From the NCBI RefSeq assembly GCF_002860125.1, contig NZ_PGVA01000013.1, positions 1 to 64,000 of the forward strand: a stretch of DNA of 64,000 nucleotides. The letters are read 5' to 3'. A program made the translations under genes and the position numbers. The stretch comes from Bacillus canaveralius (GTDB lineage: Bacteria > Bacillota > Bacilli > Bacillales > Cytobacillaceae). Positions 35,701 through 42,764 of this stretch are shown here, one piece after another (position 1 is the first letter of the stretch; each line of letters starts with the position of its first letter). The notes below the pieces were generated by a model. It had not been told where the DNA came from. It was given only the letters and a program-made list of their open reading frames with translations, and made no database searches.

Positions 35701-36122
35701 TTAATATCAAAAAAGTCACCATTAACGCCGGCTATTGCACCATTGCGCCTGGCTGTTTCCGATAAACGCTCAGCTTTTGATACTACACCCGGTTGAAGAA
35801 GATCAGCGGTTACAGCTTTGTTCCCCAGGTCTACTTTCAACATTTCTCCATTGATCCAACCGCGAGCATCAAACCGTTCAAAGGTTGTTATTTCAACACC
35901 CGTTCCGATACGTTCTGTATGCTTATTTGTTACAAGCGTTGCACTGTCCGGGTTTTCAATAACTGTTTGCGGTTCATCTCGTTTTGAAGATTGCGCAGGG
36001 CGCTTGTCAAGAACAGGGGACCATTCAGCATTTTTAGCTGAATTCGCCAGAGTCGGTGATACAGTACCCGCCATTAATGAGATAACAAGACCCCAAATGA
36101 ATAAAAATCGCAGTTTAGACAC
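32706..36122 (-). CDS. yvnB: Secreted phosphodiester glycosidase plus metallophosphoesterase, YvnB-like
   Basis: 1138 residues from GTG with AGGAGG upstream. A signal peptide (1-26, cut near TLANS) is followed by an NAGPA-type phosphodiester glycosidase domain (about 190-405; RTAVGYSADGKQMYLVTVDG and LNLDGGGSTTM). Beta-rich, Ig-like and carbohydrate-binding-like parts come next (about 410-740). Then comes a calcineurin-type phosphoesterase (about 765-1010; MADSQF, GGDLVD, GNHEI, FGHHP, SGHAHN, with all metal ligands) and a C-terminal Ig-like domain. NAGPA domains cleave sugar-phosphodiester bonds; together with a phosphoesterase, teichoic acid or similar surface polymers are the likely substrate (inference). 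No cell-wall anchor is seen. Confidence 0.88.
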   Translation of the reverse strand: MSKLRFLFIWGLVISLMAGTVSPTLANSAKNAEWSPVLDKRPAQSSKRDEPQTVIENPDSATLVTNKHTERIGTGVEITTFERFDARGWINGEMLKVDLGNKAVTADLLQPGVVSKAERLSETARRNGAIAGVNGDFFDINGTKAPLGAEIQSGNLVKGPEPGWQQAAGINADGIGQLAQIFLEGVITFHGNEHPLASLNQSSIPANGIGLYSSLWGEASRSGAVSNSGSVHEVIVENGKVIDSHDHIGSGKITENSFVLVGRESGASILKQLKSGDEISVQYSPKVPNGKPFEFAIGGNPILVKEGQVQSLDDKVTAPRTAVGYSADGKQMYLVTVDGRQASSRGMTLREMGALMKEFGAHHALNLDGGGSTTMVARTPGKDDAEVVNSPSDGTERAVPNGIGIFTAKGNGILTGFKVFTQSNLENSNRVFPGLTRNFSAAGFDNAYDPVETGQIKWDTKPGSVGKFEKDGIFRAKKPGKADVEAQATGIKGTSPVYVLSELERIEANIPRLGLAEGATGQFSIIGYDKNGYSAPIEPQDVSLDYDQSIIDIQMTAEGTFSVSTKVNEGSSLVTLTVNEKKAYLPVTVGLKTEYVSKMEDLSEWRFSSARGTGTIEKGEGLSGSGIKVNFDFAKSTGTRTANFHPVKPIILPGEPQSISMWVKGDGKGEWMSFTTRGADGSNHYLYGPYVTWTGWKQIEIPVPAGVSYPLELRTIGAIETNKAKQYTGQLVYDDLAVKVSPTVEVPVVSEKADPLVLQNANLAEDRWKFAVMADSQFVGKSPDSQQVRLARESLQQIIKEKPEFLIIGGDLVDTAYPEDFALAKRILEEEVGDQLPIYYVPGNHEIMGTGNLDNFLQTFKENRFTFEHKGTQFVLLDSATGSFRTSDFNQLIELKRTLETAASDPNIKNLVVFGHHPTRDPLSTKNSQLTDRKEAELIETWLTKFREESNGKGALYISGHAHNVNVERVDGVPYMVVGPAGKAPYGSADKGGFYAWTMFGIDPTPVPSKARGPEKSSEQSPIHDTEWVRAKVNPLLEGVTMEAPESVTTGETVEVKATGHQAGSLNFPLRYPASVNWTGSENVFIGTGEALIKAKESKKYIAVFDTATGQLTGLEKGQIILKVEANGVIAEKSITIS

Positions 36123-36328
36123 AGTACTCCTCCTAGTATAATGAGATCATCTTTCTCTATTAAACTAGCAACTATTATTTAATCTGCAATGAGTTTCATG
36201 TAAATATTTTCAGTATTACAAAAACAGTCCATAATACCCATTCATAAGTAAAAAAAAGAAAAAAGGCTTCAATCCCGAATGAATTACGTGATTGACTCCT
36301 TTTTAACATTTCATAGTTTTCCTCAGCT

Positions 36329-36700
36329 TTAATTTTGTCCCTCCAGTTTCTTGTAATGCCCGATCTTTTCTTCTATCTTCTCAAGGTTTTCCGCCAGTGC
36401 TTTCATTTCATCCAAAACTTTTCTTTGATGGAGCTCCAACAATTCTCGTCTTGCCGTTATTGTAGATTCTCCCTGACTTCGCAGGTCTGAAAAACTTTTC
36501 ATGTCGTTAACTGTCATCCCTGTGATTCGCAAACGGATTAAAAAATGAATCCACGATATATCAGTTTCCGAATACTGGCGATATCCATGTTCATTTCGAT
36601 CTACTCCCTTAAGCAGCCCAATTTTTTCATAATACCGTAACGTATGTCCACTTAGCCCGGTGATCATTGAAACTTGCTGAATCGTAAATGATTTTTCCAT
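36329..36700 (-). CDS. MerR family regulator, AdhR-like
   Basis: 123 residues from ATG 36700; an upstream start would add unrelated sequence overlapping the operator. The HTH reads TIQQVSMITGLSGHTLRYYE, and KIGLLKGVDRNEHGYRQYSE is the wing. The C-terminal coiled coil (EMKALAENLEKIEEKIGHY) follows. It resembles the aldehyde-responsive AdhR (YraB), which in B. subtilis controls a carboxymuconolactone decarboxylase gene of the same kind as the divergent neighbour here. No conserved sensing cysteine is apparent in the HTH region. Confidence 0.85.
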   Translation of the reverse strand: MEKSFTIQQVSMITGLSGHTLRYYEKIGLLKGVDRNEHGYRQYSETDISWIHFLIRLRITGMTVNDMKSFSDLRSQGESTITARRELLELHQRKVLDEMKALAENLEKIEEKIGHYKKLEGQN

Positions 36701-36729
36701 GTATTGATTATAGCAGATGAAAAAAGGTA

Positions 36730-36760
36730 TTGCTTTAGAGTGCACTCTAAAGTGTAGCAT
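36730..36760 (+). promoter_or_regulatory. MerR-type promoter with 19-bp spacer
   Basis: TTGCTT (36730-36735) and TAGCAT (36755-36760) are separated by 19 bp, and the spacer is filled by the perfect 20-bp palindrome CTTTAGAGTGCACTCTAAAG (36733-36752). This is the classical overlong promoter activated by MerR proteins and resembles AdhR operators. It drives the decarboxylase-like gene at 36836. Confidence 0.88.
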
Positions 36761-36835
36761 TAATCATGAATTGGTGCTGGACAAATAGAGGGGCGCCGTT
36801 CTACCCAGGATTTTTACTGCGAGGAGGAAAAAGAA

Positions 36836-37219
36836 ATGATTAATGAACGTTATGAGCGTGGTTGGCAGAAGCTTATGGAAATAGACGGGGAAGGGGGAAA
36901 ACGTGTAATAGAATCGCTAAAAGATATTGCTCCTGATCTTGGTCAATATGTTGTTGAATTTGCCTTTGGTGATATTTATTCACGGGAAGGACTGGATGTG
37001 CAACAACGTCAACTGGTTACAATCGCATCACTCACTACCCAGGGCGGCTGCGAACCACAACTTAATGTCCATATCAATGCTGCACTCAATGTTGGCCTTT
37101 CGCCTGATGCGATAGTAGAAGCGATTATGCACTGTGCTCCTTATACTGGATTTCCACGTGTGCTCAATGCAATCTTTGTCGCAAAACAAATTTTTGAGGA
37201 GCGTAATTTAGGAATTTAG
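36836..37219 (+). CDS. Carboxymuconolactone decarboxylase family protein
   Basis: 127 residues, ATG with GAGGAGG upstream. Helical CMD fold with AFGDIYSREGLDVQQRQL, ASLTTQGGCEPQLNVHINA and IMHCAPYTGFPRV. The single cysteines in the last two segments do not form the AhpD CxxC redox pair. Similar to YraC of B. subtilis. The gene stands next to its MerR regulator with an activator-type promoter, suggesting induction by aldehydes or electrophiles. Confidence 0.88.
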   Translation: MINERYERGWQKLMEIDGEGGKRVIESLKDIAPDLGQYVVEFAFGDIYSREGLDVQQRQLVTIASLTTQGGCEPQLNVHINAALNVGLSPDAIVEAIMHCAPYTGFPRVLNAIFVAKQIFEERNLGI

Positions 37220-37460
37220 CTTTTTTTCTCAAAATCATTTACTTCGAAGCAAAGATGAATCTAAAAGAAGCTCATTGCCATTTTAGGTGATGAGCTTTGT
37301 GCGCTTTAATGATTTAAACGCAATAATTTCTTATTTTATTCCGCAGTTTTTCAACAAATAATGTTTCGTATGTCCGCATTCAGTGAAGATGTTTTTTCAT
37401 GGTGGACAATGAACGTTTGATTGTCCTTCCACGGGGGTCTCCCTGTTTCGCAAATTATTT

Positions 37461-37574
37461 TATCCGCGGTTTTATACTTTTTATCCGCGGTTTTGGACCG
37501 TTTATCCGCGAAAAAATCTATATATCCGCGAAAGTGAGCATTTTATCCGCGAAAAAATTAATATATCCGCGAAA
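37461..37574 (+). repeat. Phased 20.5-bp array, TATCCGCGAAA type, copy 2
   Basis: Six copies of TATCCGCG(A/G) start at 37461, 37482, 37503, 37523, 37544 and 37564: steps 21, 21, 20, 21, 20 bp. The last copies alternate TTTTATCC with ATATATCC. It lies between the convergent decarboxylase and desR genes. The rest of the gap (37220-37460) holds one hairpin (AAGCTCA/TGAGCTT) only. Confidence 0.93.
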
Positions 37575-37607
37575 CAGGAAAGCACATGCGGATCAGCCAT
37601 CGCAAAT

Positions 37608-38207
37608 TTATTTAAACCAGCCCTTTTCTTTTGACTGCGAAATGGCTTCGATTCGATTCGTTACTTCCAGTTTTTCTAAAATCGTTGAAATATAGTTTCG
37701 GACGGTTCCTGCTTTAATGCTGAGCTGATCAGCGATTTCTTTCGTATTTTTCCCATCTGCGACGAGTTCGAGAACTTCCTTCTCCCGCTCGGTAAGAGGG
37801 TTTTCCTCACTATATACATCATCCATCAGCTCCGGGGCATAAACGCGCCTTCCAGCCATCACACTGCGGATTGAGCTCGCCAATTCCTCGCTCGGGCTGT
37901 CTTTTAATAAATAGGCGCTAACCCCCGCTTTCAACGCCCGTTGGAAATAGCCAGTGCGGGCAAATGTTGTAAGAATGATCACTTTGACGCCTGTTCCTTT
38001 TAGCTGTTCAGCTGCCTCAAGCCCGCTCATTTCTGGCATTTCAATATCCATAATGCAGACATCCGGTTCGTATTGCTGCACAAGAGTCAGGGCTTCTTTT
38101 CCATTACCGGCCTTGCCGACCACTTCCATATCATCTTCCAAATTAAGCAACAATCCTAAAGCGCCCAATACCATGCGCTGATCTTCGGCAATGACAATTT
38201 GAATCAT
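37608..38207 (-). CDS. desR: Response regulator DesR
   Basis: 199 residues. The receiver domain (1-120) has the phosphoacceptor in CIMDIEMPEMSG, acidic pocket VIAEDQ and ILTTFA. The LuxR/NarL-type HTH (about 135-195) reads LTEREKEVLELVADGKNTKEIA. DesR activates des in the cold. The gene overlaps desK by 4 bp and ends the minus-strand des operon. Confidence 0.95.
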   Translation of the reverse strand: MIQIVIAEDQRMVLGALGLLLNLEDDMEVVGKAGNGKEALTLVQQYEPDVCIMDIEMPEMSGLEAAEQLKGTGVKVIILTTFARTGYFQRALKAGVSAYLLKDSPSEELASSIRSVMAGRRVYAPELMDDVYSEENPLTEREKEVLELVADGKNTKEIADQLSIKAGTVRNYISTILEKLEVTNRIEAISQSKEKGWFK

Positions 38208-39340
38208 CCAAGCTCCTCCTTTTCTATCCGCTTAACAACATTTGGTACCTTTATGATAAGAGTTGTTCCGTCCTGTGTGAAAATTTCAAGGCTTCCATTT
38301 ACAAATTCCAATCTTTCTCTCATGCCAATCAGCCCATACCCTTTTGAAAAGGCCGCTTCGCTCATATCGCCAATGCCATCATCCCGCACTTTCATGACGA
38401 TCTCATTTAATGATTGTTCAATCGAAATATAACAATTTGAAGCGCCGCTATGTTTAACAACATTGTTGATTGCTTCTTTCAAACACATGCTTAACATATT
38501 CTCAGTCAGCAGCGAAACATTCGTAAGCGCGAAATCTTCTTCGCATACAATATTAATTTGCGCTGCTTTTAGTATTTGTTTGACGCGGGTTATTTCCTCA
38601 TTCAATCTTATACCGCGCATTTCCGAGACCATCTTCCTTACTTCATTCAACGCCGTTCTGGCGGTTTGTTGAATGTCCTTTAATTCATTCCGGGCTTGTT
38701 CAGGGTCTTTATGAATTAGTTTGCGCGCCAAATCGCTCTTAAGGCCAATCAGTGAGAGCCTTTGTCCCAGCGTATCATGAAGGTCACGGGCAATTCGCTG
38801 CCGCTCTTCAATTTTTCCTAATTCGGCAATCCGTTTATTGGCATCTTCAAGTTTTTCTTCAAGCTGTCCCCGCTCTTTTCGATTATAAAGACTGAATGGG
38901 AGAAGGATCACACTAATCCAAATGATAATCACAAATGGCAATTGCTGTACAAACAACTGCTCCTGCAGGACAAATTTAGAGTTTATCGCAACGGTATAGC
39001 TGACTAAATGGATAATGTAGATCGCGATAAAAGCCCCACGCGTTTTTATATTGCCTATAAAATACGCAATGTAAAAAGAAAAATAGACATAATTAAAAAG
39101 GTATGTTGATGAAACGGAAATACCGATCAAGATACATGACCATAAATAAACGGACCATCCCTTCGAAATAAAAGCAATACGAAAGGTGATAAAGAATAAA
39201 ATCGTCAACAAAATCCCAACAATAATTTCGGTCGTCGACGATGATTGGAAAATAAAATAAAACGGCAATATGCTAAGAACGGCCCAAAAATAAGGGGAAA
39301 TGCCATTGGTTTTTTGGAAGATCTTATACTTATTTTTCAT
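38204..39340 (-). CDS. desK: Thermosensor histidine kinase DesK
   Basis: 378 residues. About five transmembrane helices (15-160) act as the membrane thickness sensor. A coiled linker (EEKLEDANKRIAELGKI) leads to a HisKA_3 domain with the phosphoaccepting histidine in IARDLHDTLGQRLSLIG. A HATPase domain follows, with KEAINNVVKHSGA and GYGLIGMRERLE. It phosphorylates DesR when the membrane is too ordered. A hairpin separates it from des. Confidence 0.95.
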   Translation of the reverse strand: MKNKYKIFQKTNGISPYFWAVLSILPFYFIFQSSSTTEIIVGILLTILFFITFRIAFISKGWSVYLWSCILIGISVSSTYLFNYVYFSFYIAYFIGNIKTRGAFIAIYIIHLVSYTVAINSKFVLQEQLFVQQLPFVIIIWISVILLPFSLYNRKERGQLEEKLEDANKRIAELGKIEERQRIARDLHDTLGQRLSLIGLKSDLARKLIHKDPEQARNELKDIQQTARTALNEVRKMVSEMRGIRLNEEITRVKQILKAAQINIVCEEDFALTNVSLLTENMLSMCLKEAINNVVKHSGASNCYISIEQSLNEIVMKVRDDGIGDMSEAAFSKGYGLIGMRERLEFVNGSLEIFTQDGTTLIIKVPNVVKRIEKEELG

Positions 39341-39372
39341 GACTGAACCTACTTTTCCGACATTTTGATACT

Positions 39373-39421
39373 AAAAAAGGGCTTGTTAACTTATCCAAAT
39401 GAAAAGTTTTAAGCCCTTTCT
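39373..39421 (-). terminator. Hairpin between des and desK
   Basis: AAAAAAGGGCTT pairs with AAGCCCTTTC. On the minus strand it ends in T residues, so part of the des transcripts should stop here. Confidence 0.75.
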
Positions 39422-39462
39422 ATTATGATATATGTTTAGTGCACCATTTGTACAGCCAAGTC

Positions 39463-40482
39463 TTAATTGGATTCAGCACCATTGAATTTAGATAGCGATT
39501 TGATGTGCTTAAACCCTACAAATTGTTTGTTTTGTTCGTCCCATAAGCGGAATTTCAATGAACTCAGACTCGTAGCCAAAGTGATCGTCGGCACGTTCTG
39601 CAACGGGGCAGTGTTTTCGTGCACCGCTTCAAGTTTATAGTTCGGTACCCTCGGGCTTAAATGGTGAACATGATGATATCCGATGTTACCTGTCAGCCAT
39701 TGCAGAAGCTTCGGCAGCCTATAAAAAGAACTCCCTTCAACGGCTGCTTTCACATATTCCCAGTCTTTGTCTTCCTCGAAATAAGAATCTTCAAATGTAT
39801 GTTGCACGTAAAACAGCCAAATTCCGAGAGATCCTGAAATAAAGAAAATTGGACCCTGTATGAGCAGGAAAGACTCCCAGCCGAGTGTCCAGCAAAGCAG
39901 GCCGGCCAAAGCAAGTACGGAAAGATTTGTAATATAAGTGTTCAAGCGTTCTTTCAACCTTGCACCTTTTCTGTTGAACCTGTTCTTTATGAGGAAGGCA
40001 TAGATGGGTCCTAAGCCGAACATGACAAATGGATTCCTATATAACCGGTAAGCTATACGGCTCCAAAAAGGAGCTTGCAAGTATTCATCGACCGTGAGCA
40101 CCCATATATCCCCGGTACCGCGTTTATCGAGGTTGCTGCTTGTTGCGTGATGGACGGAATGGTCGTGCTGCCATTGACTGTATGGAAATAATGTCAAAAT
40201 TCCTGTGATTGTGCCAAGAATCTTGTTAGCGCGCCGATTTTTAAAGAAAGAGTGATGACAACAATCATGAAATATAATAAACATCCGCACTAAAAATCCG
40301 GCGGCAATTACTGACAATCCTAGAGATAGGAAATAAGAAATGGACAGGCTCTGATATGCAAGGAACCATAGCAGAAAAAAAGGCGCAAACGTATTGATAA
40401 GCTGCCATATACTGTCTCTCAAATTAGATTTCTCATATGGGGCAACTTGTTTTCTTAAAGTGAGTTGTTTTTGTTTTGTCAT
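39463..40482 (-). CDS. des: Membrane fatty acid desaturase Des
   Basis: 339 residues from ATG 40482 (AAGGGA upstream). The three histidine boxes of acyl-lipid desaturases are present: FHDCCHHSF, HDHSVHH and, near the C-terminus, GYHHVHHL. Four or more transmembrane helices are placed around them. It introduces a double bond (delta-5 in B. subtilis) into membrane phospholipid acyl chains to restore fluidity in the cold. The operon order des-desK-desR is the classical one. Confidence 0.95.
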   Translation of the reverse strand: MTKQKQLTLRKQVAPYEKSNLRDSIWQLINTFAPFFLLWFLAYQSLSISYFLSLGLSVIAAGFLVRMFIIFHDCCHHSFFKNRRANKILGTITGILTLFPYSQWQHDHSVHHATSSNLDKRGTGDIWVLTVDEYLQAPFWSRIAYRLYRNPFVMFGLGPIYAFLIKNRFNRKGARLKERLNTYITNLSVLALAGLLCWTLGWESFLLIQGPIFFISGSLGIWLFYVQHTFEDSYFEEDKDWEYVKAAVEGSSFYRLPKLLQWLTGNIGYHHVHHLSPRVPNYKLEAVHENTAPLQNVPTITLATSLSSLKFRLWDEQNKQFVGFKHIKSLSKFNGAESN

Positions 40483-40515
40483 TTTCGTTATTTCCCTTCC
40501 ACAATAGATAATCAC

Positions 40516-40581
40516 ATTATAAAGGTATTAAACTGTTCTTTGCAGTCATAACTGTCATGTACAAAGCATGACAAATATCAT
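40516..40581 (-). promoter_or_regulatory. des promoter with DesR sites
   Basis: A good -10 (TATAAT on the minus strand, 40516-40521) lacks a good -35 at the proper distance. Just upstream are GTCATAACTGTCATG (40545-40559) and GCATGACAAATATCAT (40566-40581), imperfect inverted repeats like the adjacent DesR sites of B. subtilis des. A promoter with weak -35 and activator sites fits cold-induced activation. Confidence 0.7.
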
Positions 40582-40603
40582 ATAAAAGGAAATGCTAGTC
40601 GTT

Positions 40604-40891
40604 TTAAACTGGACTTACAAAAAGTACATCTTCTATAAAAGATGCACTTTTTTTCATCCTATATACAAAACAATAGTAGATGGACCAGAATAATCCTGAA
40701 ATGAATCCGACACTACAAACAAGGAGTGATAGATCCGGTTGTACAAAAATAAATATGAAAATAGAAAAGAGCAAAGCCCCCAATGTTGTACCAATTGTTT
40801 GGCTATTTTCATCGCCGCCTAATTTGTTGCTAACCAATACAATGCTTCCCCAACTAACAGCCGCAATTAATGCAAGCAATATTCCAGACAT
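40604..40891 (-). pseudogene. GlcU/RhaT-type sugar uptake protein fragment
   Basis: 95 residues that match the N-terminal quarter of GRP-family glucose/ribose transporters (ALIAAVSWGSIVLVSNKLGG, GTTLGALLF, GLISGLFWS-like), about three helices. A full member has about 285 residues and ten helices. After these helices the frame runs into a polar tail ending LFVSPV and a terminator at 40619. The rest is deleted, so transport is unlikely. Confidence 0.75.
40619..40656. terminator. Terminator hairpin
   Basis: AAAAGTACATCTT pairs with AAGATGCACTTTT, flanked by T residues on the plus strand. Confidence 0.7.
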
Positions 40892-41032
40892 TCTTAAATA
40901 CCCCTTTCTCTCTGTTTCATTGCTTTTCCCTACTTTAGTGAAAAATGAAACATATATTGTGATAGAAGGAATATTTAGTTTTTTCAGAACGTGGTCAACT
41001 GAACCCCGTTTGGTTTCAATCTTTCAGAAACA

Positions 41033-41053
41033 AAAAAACTGCCAAATTGGCAG
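41033..41053 (-). terminator. Terminator of the signal peptidase gene
   Basis: On the minus strand CTGCCAATTTGGCAG is followed by seven T. Confidence 0.75.
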
Positions 41054-41092
41054 CCCGAACATTGATTTTCATGCTATGCTTCGGTAGTATCG

Positions 41093-41626
41093 TTATTTTA
41101 GAGGAAAATACCGAAACTTAACTTCCCCGATGACAGATTCATATGAAATGAATCCGAATCTCCGACTATCCTTGCTAACTGAGCGATTGTCTCCCATGAC
41201 AAACAGATAGCCTTTTGGCACCTTTGTTTTTCCAGTATATTCTTGTAATGTAAAATCTTCTGTCAGCTTTTGATTAGGCAACATAGTTTGTTTGGCTTTT
41301 TCGAGGTACGGTTCCGAAACAGCTGTTTCGTTAATATATAAAACATCGTCTTTTACTTCGATCGTGTCCCCAGGAAGCCCGATCACCCTCTTAATATATT
41401 TTTCATTTGCATCTGGTGCATTGAAAACTATATTATCAAAGTGGTCAATGTGACTGATTTTGCTGACGATCACCTTGTTCCGGTCCTCAAAAGTAGGCCG
41501 CATAGACTCCCCAAAAACCGTTACAGGTGAGAATAAAAAATGTCTGCAAATGAAGGCAATTAAGAACGCAAACAACAGCGACTTTATCCAGGACATTATT
41601 TCTTTCTTTGTATCTTGTTTTTCCAA
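41093..41626 (-). CDS. Signal peptidase I (prokaryotic type)
   Basis: 177 residues from TTG 41626, with AAGGAG 10 bp upstream. One N-terminal transmembrane helix (FAFLIAFICRHFLF) is followed by the catalytic serine in FGESMRPTFEDRNKV and the general base lysine in YIKRVIGLPGDTIEV. GDNRSVSKDSRRFG is the third conserved box. It cleaves signal peptides of exported proteins at the outer membrane face. Bacillaceae carry several chromosomal copies (SipS/T/U/V). Monocistronic. Confidence 0.93.
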   Translation of the reverse strand: MEKQDTKKEIMSWIKSLLFAFLIAFICRHFLFSPVTVFGESMRPTFEDRNKVIVSKISHIDHFDNIVFNAPDANEKYIKRVIGLPGDTIEVKDDVLYINETAVSEPYLEKAKQTMLPNQKLTEDFTLQEYTGKTKVPKGYLFVMGDNRSVSKDSRRFGFISYESVIGEVKFRYFPLK

Positions 41627-41748
41627 AATCTCGCCACTCCTTTTGGTAAAAAATCGCATGCATATCAAGGCTAAATTATGAGATAAAAATAATTTTTTAA
41701 TGGTTTTATGGCTTTATTGAATACATTCAACCATAGCAGTTTCCTATT

Positions 41749-41774
41749 AAGGCGCTAGAAATAGCGCCTTTTCT
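41749..41774. terminator. Terminator of the MarR-rhodanese unit
   Basis: AAGGCGCTA and TAGCGCCTT pair around a 4-base loop. Confidence 0.8.
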
Positions 41775-41785
41775 TTAATGTCCAT

Positions 41786-41998
41786 TCAGCTGATACTTCC
41801 AGCTTTATAGTATGGATAATCCATTTGCTTTTGAATTTTCGTAACAACTTCTGTTCCGGATAGAAGTTTTAAAGATGGATCTCCGTTTCTCACATCAATA
41901 AGTAAATATGCGTCAGGATTTGCTTGAATTGACATCATATAATCCATTGGGCTAAACGTAGATTGTACACGGCTTTTGAAATAATCTATTTGATTCAT
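41786..41998 (-). pseudogene. Truncated rhodanese-like protein
   Basis: 70 residues. The start NQIDYFKSRVQSTFSPMDYM and LLIDVRN resemble the N-terminal half of rhodanese-like domains encoded next to MarR genes in relatives. After DVRN the sequence departs and ends before the active-site cysteine loop, so it cannot have sulfurtransferase activity. Its ATG lies 4 bp after the MarR stop. Confidence 0.6.
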
Positions 41999-42001
41999 TT
42001 T

Positions 42002-42424
42002 TTACACTACCCCTTTTAGAATCTTTTTTAAGTACCGTTTAAATAGAGCTTTTTCTTCATTATCGAGTGCTGCTAAAACATTCTGTTCTGATTGCTGCAA
42101 AATTTCCCAACATTTGTCCAAAGTCTGTTTCCCTTTTTCAGTAATACTCAGGCAGTAGGACCTCCTATCTTCTGGATTTTTCACTCTAGCTATATATTTT
42201 AGCGATTCTAGATGGTCAACATGGTCTACCATAGTGGTTCGGTCTATTTTTAGTTCTTCGGCAATTTCTTTCTGGGAAGAGTTAGGCATTTCGTTTACTT
42301 TGATCAGTACTCCATATTGCCTTGCATTAATTTCGTAAGTCTTCAGCTTGTCAATAAAGTCTAATTCTAATAGTTGAACTACTTTTCCCGCTAAAAATCC
42401 ATACGACTCCAGGATGATACTTAT
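42002..42424 (-). CDS. MarR family regulator with apparent ATA start
   Basis: 140 residues if read from ATA 42424. The homologous N-terminal helix ILESYGFLAGKVVQLLELDF, KTYEINARQYGVLIKVNEM, the HTH SSQKEIAEELKIDRTTMVDH and wing VKNPEDRRSYCLSI are all in one frame. No ATG, GTG or TTG occurs before the in-frame ATG at 42289, which is in the middle of the winged helix. GAGGGGGTG is placed correctly (6 bp) for ATA at 42424, directly after an in-frame TAA. So either the start ATG mutated to ATA or initiation is from a rare codon. It precedes a truncated rhodanese gene. Confidence 0.7.
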   Translation of the reverse strand: MSIILESYGFLAGKVVQLLELDFIDKLKTYEINARQYGVLIKVNEMPNSSQKEIAEELKIDRTTMVDHVDHLESLKYIARVKNPEDRRSYCLSITEKGKQTLDKCWEILQQSEQNVLAALDNEEKALFKRYLKKILKGVV

Positions 42425-42764
42425 TTTTTACACCCCCTCAAATAATCACTTGTTATGATAATCAGTATAACTGATTATTTTATCATTGTAAAGTTTTCCA
42501 TTTGTTTTTTTCTCCCCGCCTATTTAACATGGATGATTATAAATTAAAGACAGAGTATGCCGGTATACAAAAGGTTGAAAAATTTGTAAACTATTTAAAT
42601 TTTGCCGTAGAATTTTGAAATTCTTCTATAATAGGGGAATTCCTTTTTCTTTAATTGCTGTTATATTTCTCACTTAAAATAGTCTTCAGAATATAAAAGA
42701 AGGGTTTCCGGCATTTATGTCAAATTTTTATTATGGAGATTTATACATTCAGTGAGGGATCCTT
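42425..42764. other. Divergent intergenic region
   Basis: About 340 bp between the MarR gene and the histidine kinase gene. TGATTA half-sites recur near 42446-42478 (ATAATCAG, CTGATTAT), forming an inverted repeat likely to be the MarR operator. The rest shows no gene. Confidence 0.5.
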
